DNA of 58,167 bases from Clostridium sp. MSJ-8. Lineage in GTDB: Bacteria > Bacillota > Clostridia > Clostridiales > Clostridiaceae. The notes below the pieces were generated by a model, which saw only the letters and a program-made list of their open reading frames with translations, had not been told where the DNA came from and did not search any database. The position numbers were made by a program, and so were the translations under genes. Position 1 is the first letter of the stretch. Each line of letters begins with the position of its first letter. The stretch lies in the NCBI RefSeq assembly GCF_018918325.1, contig NZ_JAHLQH010000040.1, positions 1-58,167 on the forward strand. The letters are read 5' to 3'. Shown one piece after another: positions 17,019 to 25,931 of this stretch.

Positions 17019-17588
17019 ATGAGAAAAAAAGTTACAGTTATATTATTTGTAAGTATGTTTTGTATGTTGATAGGTTTAGGATGTAATGACAATAAAGAGA
17101 AGACTAATAGTAATACTGATTATAATGACATAAAGCCAAGTGATAATGAAATAAATATAGAAAATACTGATAATGTTATTGATGAAAATGATGAAAAAAA
17201 TATAGATTTAAAAGATTATTCGGATATATTAACAGAAGATTTAGGTGGAAATCTAGCTGAAACATTAGCAAAATTGTTATCATCAGAAGCTATTTATAAT
17301 GAAGATGATATGTTGTTTCATATTGAAGGTGATAAGCTACAAGTTGGAGCATCAACTATTGGTGATGGATATTTTGTATGGCTATACGAACCTATAGAAG
17401 GATTTAAGATATATGGAATTGAACCTGGTATATCAATAGATGAAGCAAATAATATATTGAATGCTCAAGGGATTACTAAAGGAGAATATGATAATTATAA
17501 TATAGATGATAGAAAATATATTACTTTGGATATAGAAGATGATGGAACAATAAAAAAGGTGTCGTTTTGCAATTATCTAGGTAAATAG
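17019..17588 (+). CDS. Putative lipoprotein, function unknown
   Basis: The 189-aa protein starts with a basic-hydrophobic signal (MRKKVTVILFVSMFCMLIGL) ending in GLGC, a slightly atypical lipobox. A very acidic, Asn/Asp-rich linker follows (residues ~25-70), then a compact domain from about residue 75 to the end (GDGYFVWLYEPIEGFKIYGI, ISIDEANNILNAQGITKGEY). That domain resembles clostridial extracellular domains that pair GIxxGxSxxEA with a short beta sheet. I do not recognise a named family. The CbiK-like gene begins 36 bp later and may share its transcript. Confidence 0.7.
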   Translation: MRKKVTVILFVSMFCMLIGLGCNDNKEKTNSNTDYNDIKPSDNEINIENTDNVIDENDEKNIDLKDYSDILTEDLGGNLAETLAKLLSSEAIYNEDDMLFHIEGDKLQVGASTIGDGYFVWLYEPIEGFKIYGIEPGISIDEANNILNAQGITKGEYDNYNIDDRKYITLDIEDDGTIKKVSFCNYLGK

Positions 17589-17624
17589 ATTGTATAAAGT
17601 AAAAACATAATACAGGATAGGAAG

Positions 17625-18413
17625 ATGAAGTTGAAGAAAAAAGCTATTTTGGTAGTAAGTGTTGGAACTACTTCTGTTGAGGATAATGGTATAAAAATAA
17701 TAGATAGTATAGAAGAAGATATACAAGTAGCTTATTCTGATTATATAATATATAGGGCTTTTACTAGCAAGTTTATAATTGATAGGTTAAAAAAGAACTA
17801 TAATTATATAGTTGATACAATAGATGAAGCTATGAATAGGATTATAAGAGATAAGGTAGTTGATTTAATTATTCAACCAACTCATATTATTAATGGTGTT
17901 GAAAATGATATTATGATTAATACAGTTAATAAATATAAGGATCATTTTAAAAGTTTATATATAGGAAAGCCATTATTAGATTCCCATGAAGATTATAATG
18001 TTTTTATTGATAATATTATTAAGGAATTACCAGATACTTCTGATGGAGAAGCTATATTTTTAATAGCACATGGAACTGATCATGTTGCAGATTCTTGTTA
18101 TTTAGATATTAATAATATTATTTATAAAAGAGGATATAATATACATATAGGTACTATAAAAGGAAACTTATCAATTAATAATTCATTAGAAATAATTAGA
18201 GAATGTAATTACAAGAAAATATATTTAACACCACTTATGATTGTATCAGGCAGACATGCTTATAATGATATATTTAAACATAATAATCATTCGTGGAGAG
18301 CTATTTTGGAAGAAAATGGCTATACCGTACAGAATATAGATATAGGTTTAGGGAGTTATTCATTTGTCAGAAGAATGTTTGTAGAGCATATAGATACAGT
18401 AATTTCAAGATAG
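17625..18413 (+). CDS. cbiK: CbiK-like anaerobic cobalt chelatase (sirohydrochlorin)
   Basis: This 262-aa protein matches the CbiK family, which inserts Co2+ (or Fe2+) into sirohydrochlorin. Visible motifs: VVSVGTT at the N-terminus, YRAFTSKFIIDRL, VDLIIQPTHIING, the catalytic-type H149 in AHGTDHVAD, and H211 in SGRHAYNDI. Two usual residues differ: the metal-ligand Glu of VGTVEG is Lys179 here (IGTIKGN), and the Asp of GDHA is Arg210. No other cobalamin or siroheme genes are nearby. It may have a relaxed metal role or be a non-catalytic relative. AGGATAGG precedes the ATG. Confidence 0.8.
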   Translation: MKLKKKAILVVSVGTTSVEDNGIKIIDSIEEDIQVAYSDYIIYRAFTSKFIIDRLKKNYNYIVDTIDEAMNRIIRDKVVDLIIQPTHIINGVENDIMINTVNKYKDHFKSLYIGKPLLDSHEDYNVFIDNIIKELPDTSDGEAIFLIAHGTDHVADSCYLDINNIIYKRGYNIHIGTIKGNLSINNSLEIIRECNYKKIYLTPLMIVSGRHAYNDIFKHNNHSWRAILEENGYTVQNIDIGLGSYSFVRRMFVEHIDTVISR

Positions 18414-18416
18414 ATT

Positions 18417-18456
18417 AAGGATTAGTTGGTTTAACCATATAGTAACTAATCCTTTT
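18417..18456 (+). terminator. Terminator after cbiK
   Basis: AAGGATTAGTT and AACTAATCCTT form a perfect 11-bp stem followed by TT. Confidence 0.8.
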
Positions 18457-18599
18457 GTGCTATTTGAACTTATACAAAAGGAATAAATAATAAGAAATGT
18501 TAATGGATAATCTTTATTAATAAGTAAAAGTATGTTATTATATAAATATAAATTAATAATATGGAAAATTAAGTGGTGTTTAGGAGGATATTAAGAAAT

Positions 18600-19754
18600 A
18601 TGAAGAATATAACTAACGATATTATCTATGTAGGAGTAAACGATCATAAAGTAGATTTATTTGAAGGTCAATATAAGGTACCTAATGGAATGTGCTATAA
18701 TTCTTATATAGTTTTAGATGAAAAAATAACTGTTTTTGATACAGTGGATGTTAACTTTAAGGAAGAATGGCTTGAGAATATCAAGGAAGTCCTAGGAGAT
18801 AAGGTACCAGATTACCTTGTAGTTCAACATATGGAACCTGATCATTCAGCAAATATATTTAATTTTACACAAGTATATCCAGATACTAAGATAGTTGCAA
18901 ATGTTAAAACATTTGCTATGATGAAACAATTTTTTGGAACAGATTTTTTAGATAAACAAGTAATTGTTAAGGATGGAGAAACTCTATGTACTGGTAGACA
19001 TACTTTTACATTTGTATTTGCACCAATGGTTCATTGGCCAGAAGTAATGGTAACATATGATAGTTTAGATAAAGTATTATTTTCTGCTGATGGATTTGGT
19101 AAGTTTGGCGCATTAGATAGAGAAGAAGAATGGGCAGATGAAGCTAGAAGGTATTATATAGGTATAGTTGGTAAGTATGGTAAACAAGTTCAAGCACTTT
19201 TAAAGAAAGCAGCTAATCTAGACATTCAGATTATATGTCCTCTTCATGGACCTGTACTTACTGAGAATTTAGGATATTATATTAACTTATATGATATATG
19301 GTCATCATACTCAGTAGAAGAGGAAGGAATAGTTATTGCATATTCTTCAGTTTATGGAAACACTAAAAAAGCAGTAGAGTTATTAGAAGCAGAGTTAGAA
19401 AAGCTAGGATGTAAGAATGTTTATGCTTATGACCTTGCTAGATGTGATATGTCTAAGGCAGTTTCTGATGCATTTAAGTATAGTAAGTTAGTGCTTGCAT
19501 CATTAACTTATAATGGCGATGTATTTCCATTCATGAGAGAATTTATAGATCATCTTACTGAAAGAAGCTATCAGAATCGTACAGTAGGATTAATAGAAAA
19601 TGGATCATGGGCTCCTACAGCAGCTAGAGTTATGAAAAATAAATTTGAAAAGAGTATAAATATAACCTTTACTGATACAACTGTAACTATTAAGTCTGCA
19701 GTTGATGAAACAGCAAAAGATAACATAGTCAAATTAGCCCAAGAGCTTATTTAA
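18600..19754 (+). CDS. fprA: A-type flavoprotein FprA (flavodiiron O2/NO reductase)
   Basis: This 384-aa cytoplasmic enzyme reduces O2 to water (and/or NO) and protects anaerobes. The N-terminal metallo-beta-lactamase-like domain holds the diiron ligands: H77-x-E79-x-D81 (QHMEPDH), H145 (MVHWPE), D164 (SADGFG) and H215 (PLHGPV). The C-terminal flavodoxin domain (from ~residue 248, IVIAYSSVYGNTKKAVELL) binds FMN. No rubredoxin extension, so an external donor is needed. The ATG at 18600 follows AGGAGG by 12 bases, slightly long. A large terminator follows, so it looks monocistronic. Confidence 0.93.
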   Translation: MKNITNDIIYVGVNDHKVDLFEGQYKVPNGMCYNSYIVLDEKITVFDTVDVNFKEEWLENIKEVLGDKVPDYLVVQHMEPDHSANIFNFTQVYPDTKIVANVKTFAMMKQFFGTDFLDKQVIVKDGETLCTGRHTFTFVFAPMVHWPEVMVTYDSLDKVLFSADGFGKFGALDREEEWADEARRYYIGIVGKYGKQVQALLKKAANLDIQIICPLHGPVLTENLGYYINLYDIWSSYSVEEEGIVIAYSSVYGNTKKAVELLEAELEKLGCKNVYAYDLARCDMSKAVSDAFKYSKLVLASLTYNGDVFPFMREFIDHLTERSYQNRTVGLIENGSWAPTAARVMKNKFEKSINITFTDTTVTIKSAVDETAKDNIVKLAQELI

Positions 19755-19877
19755 TAAAAATTCAATGTTATTTGGTTTGATTAATATAATATTATATTTA
19801 TTAATTAGTAGCAATATTATATGTTCTAAGTAAATAATATAATATCATTAAGTATTTACTAATATAATAAAAAAGAG

Positions 19878-19951
19878 TAAAGATCCCTAAATACTATAAA
19901 CTTGCTAAAGTTCAGACAGTATAGTATTTTTAACGGGATCTTTATTTTTTT
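19878..19951 (+). terminator. Large terminator after fprA
   Basis: TAAAGATCCC pairs with GGGATCTTTA (19935-19944), with an inner stem AATACTATA/TATAGTATT, followed by seven T. Confidence 0.85.
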
Positions 19952-19983
19952 ATTATAAGAAATACTAAATTTTATTATAGATA

Positions 19984-20090
19984 ATTTACTTAAAGCAATA
20001 ATACAGATACATTAAAAAGCAGCATAACGCTTGAATAATTAATGCAGAAGTGATTTGATGTAACAAAGCATTTTTGCTAAGATAAAAATA
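19984..20090 (+). repeat. Dispersed intergenic repeat, copy A
   Basis: It starts CTTAAAGCAATAATACAGAT and continues through CAGCATAACGCTTGAATAAT. It is similar to copies at 31682-31790 and 34190-34300 (for example AATAATTAA, then GCATT...TTGCTAAG against CATTATTGTTAAGG). No intact ORF. The surrounding 300 bp to the response regulator hold nothing else recognisable except two TTCTTAA repeats (20190-20196, 20213-20219) near the likely promoter. Confidence 0.55.
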
Positions 20091-20270
20091 ATGATGTTGA
20101 TAATAGATAAAGTGGTATAAAGAGTTTGTTTAAATAAAATTGAGCATACACTTTGAAAAATCAATATCATTTTAATTTATCTTCATAAATTCTTAAGATT
20201 ATTTTTACGCAGTTCTTAATGTGAGCTTGATAAGCTATATTTAGCATTAAGATAAGAAGGGAGAGGCTTA

Positions 20271-20969
20271 ATGTACAATATATTAGTATGTGACGATGAT
20301 AGAGAGATTGTGGAAGCTATAGAAATATATTTAGTTTCCGAAGGGTACAATGTACTAAAAGCTTATAATGGGGAAGAAGCTTTAAACATAATAAATAAGA
20401 ATGAGATACATCTACTTCTTATAGATATTATGATGCCAAAGCTTGATGGAATTCATGCTACTCTAGATATAAGAAAAAATAGTAATATTCCAATAATAAT
20501 ATTATCTGCAAAGTCTGAGGATAATGATAAAGTATTAGGACTTAATGTGGGGGCTGATGATTATATAACTAAACCTTTTAGTTCAGTAGAACTTTTAGCT
20601 AGAGTTAAATCACAACTTCGTAGGTATACTAAATTAGGAAATATTGCAAAAAAGGATGATGACTTATTGGTAAATGGAGGTCTAGTAATAGATGATTCTA
20701 AAAAACTAGTTCAAGTAGATGGAATAGACATAAAGGTTACCCCAATAGAATATGAAATCCTTTTATTTTTAATTAAAAATAAGGGACTTGTTTTTAGTAC
20801 AAATCAAATATATGAACGTATATGGAATGAGGAAGCAATTGCTTCAGATAATATAGTTGCAGTCCATATAAGACATATTAGAGAAAAGATAGAAATTAAT
20901 CCTAAAGAACCTAGATACATAAAAGTAGTATGGGGACAAGGATATAAGATGGAAGATCTAAAGAAATAA
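20271..20969 (+). CDS. OmpR-family response regulator
   Basis: This 232-aa regulator has a receiver domain (acidic pocket D8-D10, phosphoacceptor D52 in LLIDIMMPK, conserved Lys101 in ITKPF) and a winged-helix DNA-binding domain (residues ~135-230, ending PRYIKVVWGQGYKM). It belongs to the VanR/PhoP-like branch. The sensor kinase follows after 18 bp. Two direct TTCTTAA repeats spaced 23 bp apart about 50-80 bp upstream could be its own binding site, since OmpR-type regulators bind direct repeats; that is inference. AAGGGAGAGG precedes the ATG. Confidence 0.93.
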   Translation: MYNILVCDDDREIVEAIEIYLVSEGYNVLKAYNGEEALNIINKNEIHLLLIDIMMPKLDGIHATLDIRKNSNIPIIILSAKSEDNDKVLGLNVGADDYITKPFSSVELLARVKSQLRRYTKLGNIAKKDDDLLVNGGLVIDDSKKLVQVDGIDIKVTPIEYEILLFLIKNKGLVFSTNQIYERIWNEEAIASDNIVAVHIRHIREKIEINPKEPRYIKVVWGQGYKMEDLKK

Positions 20970-20987
20970 TTATTAGGAAGTGATTTT

Positions 20988-23555
20988 ATGAAGATAAAGA
21001 AGATAATATTAAAAGCAACATTATTTTTGTGCATATGGATATTAGCTATATCATTTTTCATAGGTATTATTCAGAATTATTCTTTTGATGCTGCAGATAA
21101 GAATGTTAGCACATATGAAGAATCTAATTATTTTAAAGAAAATTATTTATCAGATAAATTAGATACATTGAATGATTTGTATAGCTACAAAGGAAAATTA
21201 GACTCTTATGATAAGAATAAAGTTAAATTTACATTAATTAATTATGCAGATAATAGTAGAGAAGATATATCTTTTAATAAATTGAAAAGTGAATATAAAG
21301 ATGAATATGATTCAATAGATATATATGATAATTCAATAAGTGGGCAAGAAAAGTTAATGAAATTATTTAGTGATTCAGAAATATTAGCTGTACCTACAAG
21401 AGAGTATCTTTCAATATTTTATAAATATGCAGAGAAGAATAAAAAGAAAATAAGTAAAGATAAAGAAGAAGATAAAGGATATAATGAAATTGAGTATTAT
21501 TACGGAGAAGTAGACGATAATGATACAGAACAACAATATGGAATAATAAATGAAGAGATTTCAGAAGATGCTATGATATTCATGAAAAATGATAAGGTAC
21601 TTGTATATTCTGATGACGAAGATCTATATTACAATAGTTATGTTGGCTGGCTAGATAGTAGTGATATAGATGATTCTAAGTATATCTATATACCTATGTC
21701 ATATATAGATAATTCATCAACTGAAGAGAATAAGGAACAATCTATTTTAATAGCACCGTTTTTAACTTCATTAGATAATTTATTTGAATGTGAATTTAAA
21801 GAGTATTTTGAGAATAAAGAATATTATGATAATTGTAATAGAATGTTAAATGCTAAAAGTACCAGCTTTAGATATGCTATATATGATGAAAGTGGTAAGT
21901 TAGAAATAACTAATGATGAAAATATAGACTTTAATGATTGCATAATAAGTACTGAATATGATACAAGTAGTAAGTCTGATTCTAAGAATTTACTTAATAG
22001 TGAATGCAAGAAGAATCTTAAAAATATTGATAAGGGTAAAAAGATTGTTATAGGTGTAATAAAAACTGATGAGAATTTAGATTATGATTACAATATTAAT
22101 TTACAAAGAAAATTATTTCCGTTATATAAGTATTCATCAACTGCAAGGATAATATTCTTTGTGGATATATTAGTTATTATAGGAATTACGGCATATATCA
22201 TAAAGAATGAGTTAAAGGTTGATAAGATATACAAGAGAGATAAGCTTCCTATAGAGATAGGATTAGTATTATCAGTAATAAGCATAGTAATATTGGTTGC
22301 TCTAGTAGTTAATTCATTAGATTATTATCAGAGGGGACTATCAGAATGTAGCATATTGATGATAGGTACTTCATTATATACAATTCCTTGTTATATTTTT
22401 AATATGGAATGTTTGATGAGTTTAATTAGAAGAATTAAGAATCATAAGATTATTGATACTGCAATTATTGTTAAATTATATAGAGTTTTAAAGAGAAGTA
22501 TTATATATATATGGCAGAATAGAAGCACAAGTAGTAAGAAGATAATAAAACTCATAATTTATAGCATAATTAATATGTTCTGTGTGTTGTTAATTATTAT
22601 TGGGTTGTCCAATTTAGATACAGATGGCTGGGCGCTATTATTAGTTTTTATAGGATTAATAGCAATAATTGCATTTAATATATATGTGTTTAAAATAATA
22701 GTTGATGACACCAAGAATATGGAAAAGATATTAACTGTAGCGAAGGCTATATCAGGTGGAAACTTAGAGGCGAAGGTAAATGTAGATGAGTTATATGATG
22801 ATAGGAAGGAATTAGGTGAAAGAATTAATTCTATAGGTGATGGATTACAGAAAGCAGTAGAAACAAGTATTAAGGATGAAAGAATGAAATCTGAACTTAT
22901 TACTAATGTATCTCATGATATTAAGACTCCATTAACATCAATAATTAATTATATAGATCTTATTAAGAGAGAAGATATACAAGATGAAAAACTTCAAGAA
23001 TATCTAAAGGTATTAGATATGAAATCACAGAGATTAAAACAATTAACAGAAGATCTTGTTGAAGCTTCGAAGGCTAGTACAGGAAATATAGAATTAGAAA
23101 AAGTTCCACTTAATATAAAGGAATTAATAACTCAATCAGTAGCAGAGTTTAGTGAAAAGTTTGAGAGTAGGAAGCTTAATTTTATAGCTAATATATCTGA
23201 AGATAATCTAGTGATATATGCTGATGGAAGAAGATGCTTTAGAATAATAGAGAATCTATTACAAAATATATATAAATATGCAATGGAGAAATCAAGAGTA
23301 TATTTAGATGTATATAAGGAAGATGACAATATAGTTATATCTCTTAAAAATATGTCTGAAATGCCTCTCAATATAGATAGTAATGAGCTTACTGAGAGGT
23401 TTGTTAGAGGAGATGTTTCTAGAACAACTGAAGGAAGTGGATTAGGATTATCTATAGCGAAGAATTTAGTAAAACTTCAAGGCGGAGAATTCAAAGTTGT
23501 TATAGATGGAGACTTATTCAAGGTAATAATTAAATTTAAAGAATATAAACATTAA
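20988..23555 (+). CDS. Large membrane sensor histidine kinase
   Basis: The 855-aa kinase is unusually long. One membrane helix is at residues ~5-27, then a ~360-residue highly charged, Tyr/Asp-rich extracytoplasmic region, then about five or six helices (~388-590), a short HAMP-like linker, and the kinase core. The phosphoacceptor H643 lies in NVSHDIKTPLTSI. The N box is ENLLQNIYKYAM, and the G box GSGLGLSIAKNL. It pairs with the OmpR-type regulator upstream. The sensor domain is unlike a standard PAS or Cache by eye; ligand unknown. A terminator follows. Confidence 0.9.
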   Translation: MKIKKIILKATLFLCIWILAISFFIGIIQNYSFDAADKNVSTYEESNYFKENYLSDKLDTLNDLYSYKGKLDSYDKNKVKFTLINYADNSREDISFNKLKSEYKDEYDSIDIYDNSISGQEKLMKLFSDSEILAVPTREYLSIFYKYAEKNKKKISKDKEEDKGYNEIEYYYGEVDDNDTEQQYGIINEEISEDAMIFMKNDKVLVYSDDEDLYYNSYVGWLDSSDIDDSKYIYIPMSYIDNSSTEENKEQSILIAPFLTSLDNLFECEFKEYFENKEYYDNCNRMLNAKSTSFRYAIYDESGKLEITNDENIDFNDCIISTEYDTSSKSDSKNLLNSECKKNLKNIDKGKKIVIGVIKTDENLDYDYNINLQRKLFPLYKYSSTARIIFFVDILVIIGITAYIIKNELKVDKIYKRDKLPIEIGLVLSVISIVILVALVVNSLDYYQRGLSECSILMIGTSLYTIPCYIFNMECLMSLIRRIKNHKIIDTAIIVKLYRVLKRSIIYIWQNRSTSSKKIIKLIIYSIINMFCVLLIIIGLSNLDTDGWALLLVFIGLIAIIAFNIYVFKIIVDDTKNMEKILTVAKAISGGNLEAKVNVDELYDDRKELGERINSIGDGLQKAVETSIKDERMKSELITNVSHDIKTPLTSIINYIDLIKREDIQDEKLQEYLKVLDMKSQRLKQLTEDLVEASKASTGNIELEKVPLNIKELITQSVAEFSEKFESRKLNFIANISEDNLVIYADGRRCFRIIENLLQNIYKYAMEKSRVYLDVYKEDDNIVISLKNMSEMPLNIDSNELTERFVRGDVSRTTEGSGLGLSIAKNLVKLQGGEFKVVIDGDLFKVIIKFKEYKH

Positions 23556-23587
23556 TTACAATATAATTAGTGCTTGTATAAAAAAAT

Positions 23588-23640
23588 AAATCATTATAGA
23601 AATGTTTTAAGACCACCACATTTCTTATAATGGTTTATTT
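23588..23640 (+). terminator. Terminator after the sensor kinase
   Basis: A 17-18 bp imperfect stem (23588-23604 with 23619-23636) is followed by an ATTTTTG run. Confidence 0.75.
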
Positions 23641-23673
23641 TTGTTATAATTATAATAATATAGGGGGGATTGT

Positions 23674-23895
23674 ATGCAGAATAGAGAATATAAAATAATT
23701 CAAATAAGAGAAGCTGATTATGGTTGTGAGGAATTAACACCTGGAGAAAAGATAAAGGTAATGGTTACTTTAATGGATTTAGTAACAGGAGAAAAAACAG
23801 AAATATTAGCTATAGATGAAGAATTATATAAGAATAATATAGATGAGGGTAGCATTGTTCATTATGATAAAGAAAAAGGAATTTTGGTATTCTAA
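23674..23895 (+). CDS. Small unknown protein (73 aa)
   Basis: A 73-aa soluble protein starts with ATG after TAGGGGGGATT, a strong ribosome site. It has an alternating hydrophobic pattern (YKIIQIREADYGCEEL, then KIKVMVTLMDLVTG, then SIVHYDKEKGILVF) that suggests a small beta-barrel. No family recognised. It begins a short run of three genes (this one, a two-helix membrane protein and a GNAT) read in one direction with gaps of 29 and 1 bp. Confidence 0.75.
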   Translation: MQNREYKIIQIREADYGCEELTPGEKIKVMVTLMDLVTGEKTEILAIDEELYKNNIDEGSIVHYDKEKGILVF

Positions 23896-23924
23896 AATGT
23901 TATTAGATAGAAGGATGATTAAAA

Positions 23925-24287
23925 ATGAGAAAAAGAATATTAGAATATAGAAAAAGAATAGATAAACTTCTAGAAGATAATGATAATAAAACAGAGTGGG
24001 AAGAGGTACTAGATGAGCATCTTACTCAAGTTAGTTTCTTTCAACATGAGAGATTAATTCATTTAATAGTAACATTAGCTTTTGCAATATTCATGATTGT
24101 ATCTTTTGCAATGTTTGTTATGGATACTAGTATTACATTAGGAATATTAAGTTTATTATTTTTAATATTATTAATACCATATGTAGCTCATTATTATATA
24201 CTAGAAAATGAAGTTCAAAAGATGTATTATCAATATGATAGGATAATAAAAAAGATATATGATAAACATAAGAAGGAGAGTGAATAA
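23925..24287 (+). CDS. Two-helix membrane protein, unknown function
   Basis: The 120-aa protein has a charged N-terminal helix (residues 1-42), two adjacent transmembrane segments (~45-68 and ~70-92, LIVTLAFAIFMIVSFAMFVM then LGILSLLFLILLIPYVAHYY), and a charged C-terminal helix. Both ends are predicted to be cytoplasmic. The pattern occurs as a conserved hypothetical in clostridia. The ribosome site of the following acetyltransferase lies within its last codons, so the two are translationally linked. Confidence 0.75.
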   Translation: MRKRILEYRKRIDKLLEDNDNKTEWEEVLDEHLTQVSFFQHERLIHLIVTLAFAIFMIVSFAMFVMDTSITLGILSLLFLILLIPYVAHYYILENEVQKMYYQYDRIIKKIYDKHKKESE

Positions 24288-24288
24288 C

Positions 24289-24768
24289 TTGGAGATAAGA
24301 AAATTTGAAGAAAAAGATATAGATTCTATGATAGAGATATGGAATGAAGTTGTTGATGCAGCAGATGCTTTTCCACAGATAGAAGGATTAAACAAGGATA
24401 ATGCATATGAATTTTTCTCATCACAATCATTCACTGCTGTGGCAGAGATAGAAGGAGAAGTTGTTGGACTATATATACTTCATCCTAATAATATAGGAAG
24501 ATGTGGACATCTATCTAATGCTAGTTATGCAGTTAAATCATCTAAGAGAGGATTACATATAGGAGAGGCATTAGTTAAAGATTGTTTAGTAAAGGCAAAA
24601 GAATTAGGATTTAAAGTTTTACAGTTTAATGCAGTTGTTAAGAGCAATGTTTCTGCTATAAAATTATATAAGAAACTTGGCTTTGTTGAACTTGGAATTG
24701 TTCCAGAAGGATATCTTTTAAAAGATGGAAGTTATGAGGATATTGTACTTTTCTATTATAAGTTATAG
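24289..24768 (+). CDS. GNAT family N-acetyltransferase
   Basis: The 159-aa enzyme transfers an acetyl group from acetyl-CoA; the substrate is unknown. The full GNAT core is present, including motif A SSKRGLHIGEALVKDCLVKA (residues ~82-103) and the C-terminal NVSAIKLYKKLGFVELG. I start at the TTG at 24289, eight bases after AAGGAGAG; the frame is open from 24259, but that would overlap the upstream gene and adds a non-conserved basic stretch. Family relatives include YhhY- and L-amino-acid-acetylating types. Confidence 0.85.
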   Translation: MEIRKFEEKDIDSMIEIWNEVVDAADAFPQIEGLNKDNAYEFFSSQSFTAVAEIEGEVVGLYILHPNNIGRCGHLSNASYAVKSSKRGLHIGEALVKDCLVKAKELGFKVLQFNAVVKSNVSAIKLYKKLGFVELGIVPEGYLLKDGSYEDIVLFYYKL

Positions 24769-24819
24769 ATGATTTGACAATGAATATATATAGTGGTATA
24801 TTGAAAAAAATTGAAGAAA

Positions 24820-24912
24820 TTATAGGGAGCTTGAATGGAGCAGGCTGAGAGGAAGTAATCTAACTTCGACCGAATACCTGATTTGGATAATGCCAACGTA
24901 GGGAATGATTAT
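24820..24912 (+). promoter_or_regulatory. TPP riboswitch (THI element)
   Basis: The thiamine pyrophosphate aptamer consensus is present: GGGAGC, then GGCTGAGAGG, then ACCGAATACCTGATTTGG and ATAATGCCAACGTAGGGA. It lies about 200 bp upstream of thiM, followed by a terminator hairpin, so TPP most likely causes premature termination of the thiM-thiE-thiD transcript. Confidence 0.95.
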
Positions 24913-24926
24913 ATTAGAAATTCTAT

Positions 24927-24960
24927 GAAGGACTCTTATTCAGGTAGAGTTCTTCTTTTA
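24927..24960 (+). terminator. Expression-platform terminator of the TPP riboswitch
   Basis: GAAGGACTCT and AGAGTTCTTC form a 10-bp stem (one G-T), then TTTTA. It sits 15 bases after the aptamer. Confidence 0.75.
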
Positions 24961-25112
24961 ATGTCTAGAAAAATATAAAATTTTTTTATGTGTAAACTTA
25001 ATTTTATTACTTAATTCTAAGTTGTTAAATACGTAAAAAAATTATAGTGCTGCAAAAGAATCTAAAAACAAGTTTTGGAAACTTTTGTGCTATATTATAG
25101 GAGATGAAGTAT

Positions 25113-25931
25113 ATGAAGACAAATTTTATTGAAAATATTAAAGAAAAGTGTCCATTAGTTCATTGTATTACAAATTATGTTACAGTAAATGATTGTGCTA
25201 ATATTTTATTAGCTTGTGGAGGATCACCTACAATGGCTGATGATCCAAGAGAAGTTGAAGAAATAACATCACTTGCAAGTGCACTTGTAATAAATATAGG
25301 GACTATGAATGCAGCTATAGAAGCTATGGTTAAGGCAGGAAAAGCTTCTGTGAAGTTTAATCATCCAGTTGTTTTAGATCCAGTTGGAGCAGGGGCTTCT
25401 AAACTACGTACAGATACTACTAAGAATATGATAAAAGATATCAAGTTTACAGTAATTCGTGGTAATATATCTGAGATAAAAGCATTAGCACTTGGAACTG
25501 CAACTACAAAAGGTGTAGATGCTGGTATAGAAGATGTAGTTACAGAAGATAATTTAGATAAATCAATAGAATTTATAAAAGCATTTGCCAAGGAAACAGG
25601 TGCCATTATAGCAGCATCAGGTGCTATAGATATAGTAGCTGATGGAGAAAAAGCATATGTTATATATAATGGTGATAAGATGATGAGTAAGATAACAGGT
25701 AGTGGTTGTATGTTAACAGCTATGACAGGAGCTTATGTTGGGGCAAATGAGAATAAGTTAGAAGCTACAGCAGCAGCTTTTTGTGCAATGGGAATTGCAG
25801 GAGAACGTGCAATGAAGAAATTACAAGAAACTCATGCTGGTAATTCATCATATAGAAATTATTTAATAGACGAAATATTTAATATGACAGATGACATAGT
25901 AAGAGAAGGTGCAAGATATGAGATTAGATAA
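25113..25931 (+). CDS. thiM: Hydroxyethylthiazole kinase ThiM
   Basis: This 272-aa ribokinase-like enzyme phosphorylates 4-methyl-5-(2-hydroxyethyl)thiazole for thiamine salvage. Family motifs: PLVHCITNYVTVNDCANILL at the N-terminus, GGSPTMADDP, VVLDPVGAGAS and the nucleotide-site ITGSGCMLTAMTGAYV. I chose the ATG at 25113, since AGGAGATG lies at the right distance; an in-frame ATG at 25104 overlaps that site. It is the first gene under the TPP riboswitch and overlaps thiE by 14 bp. Confidence 0.96.
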   Translation: MKTNFIENIKEKCPLVHCITNYVTVNDCANILLACGGSPTMADDPREVEEITSLASALVINIGTMNAAIEAMVKAGKASVKFNHPVVLDPVGAGASKLRTDTTKNMIKDIKFTVIRGNISEIKALALGTATTKGVDAGIEDVVTEDNLDKSIEFIKAFAKETGAIIAASGAIDIVADGEKAYVIYNGDKMMSKITGSGCMLTAMTGAYVGANENKLEATAAAFCAMGIAGERAMKKLQETHAGNSSYRNYLIDEIFNMTDDIVREGARYEIR

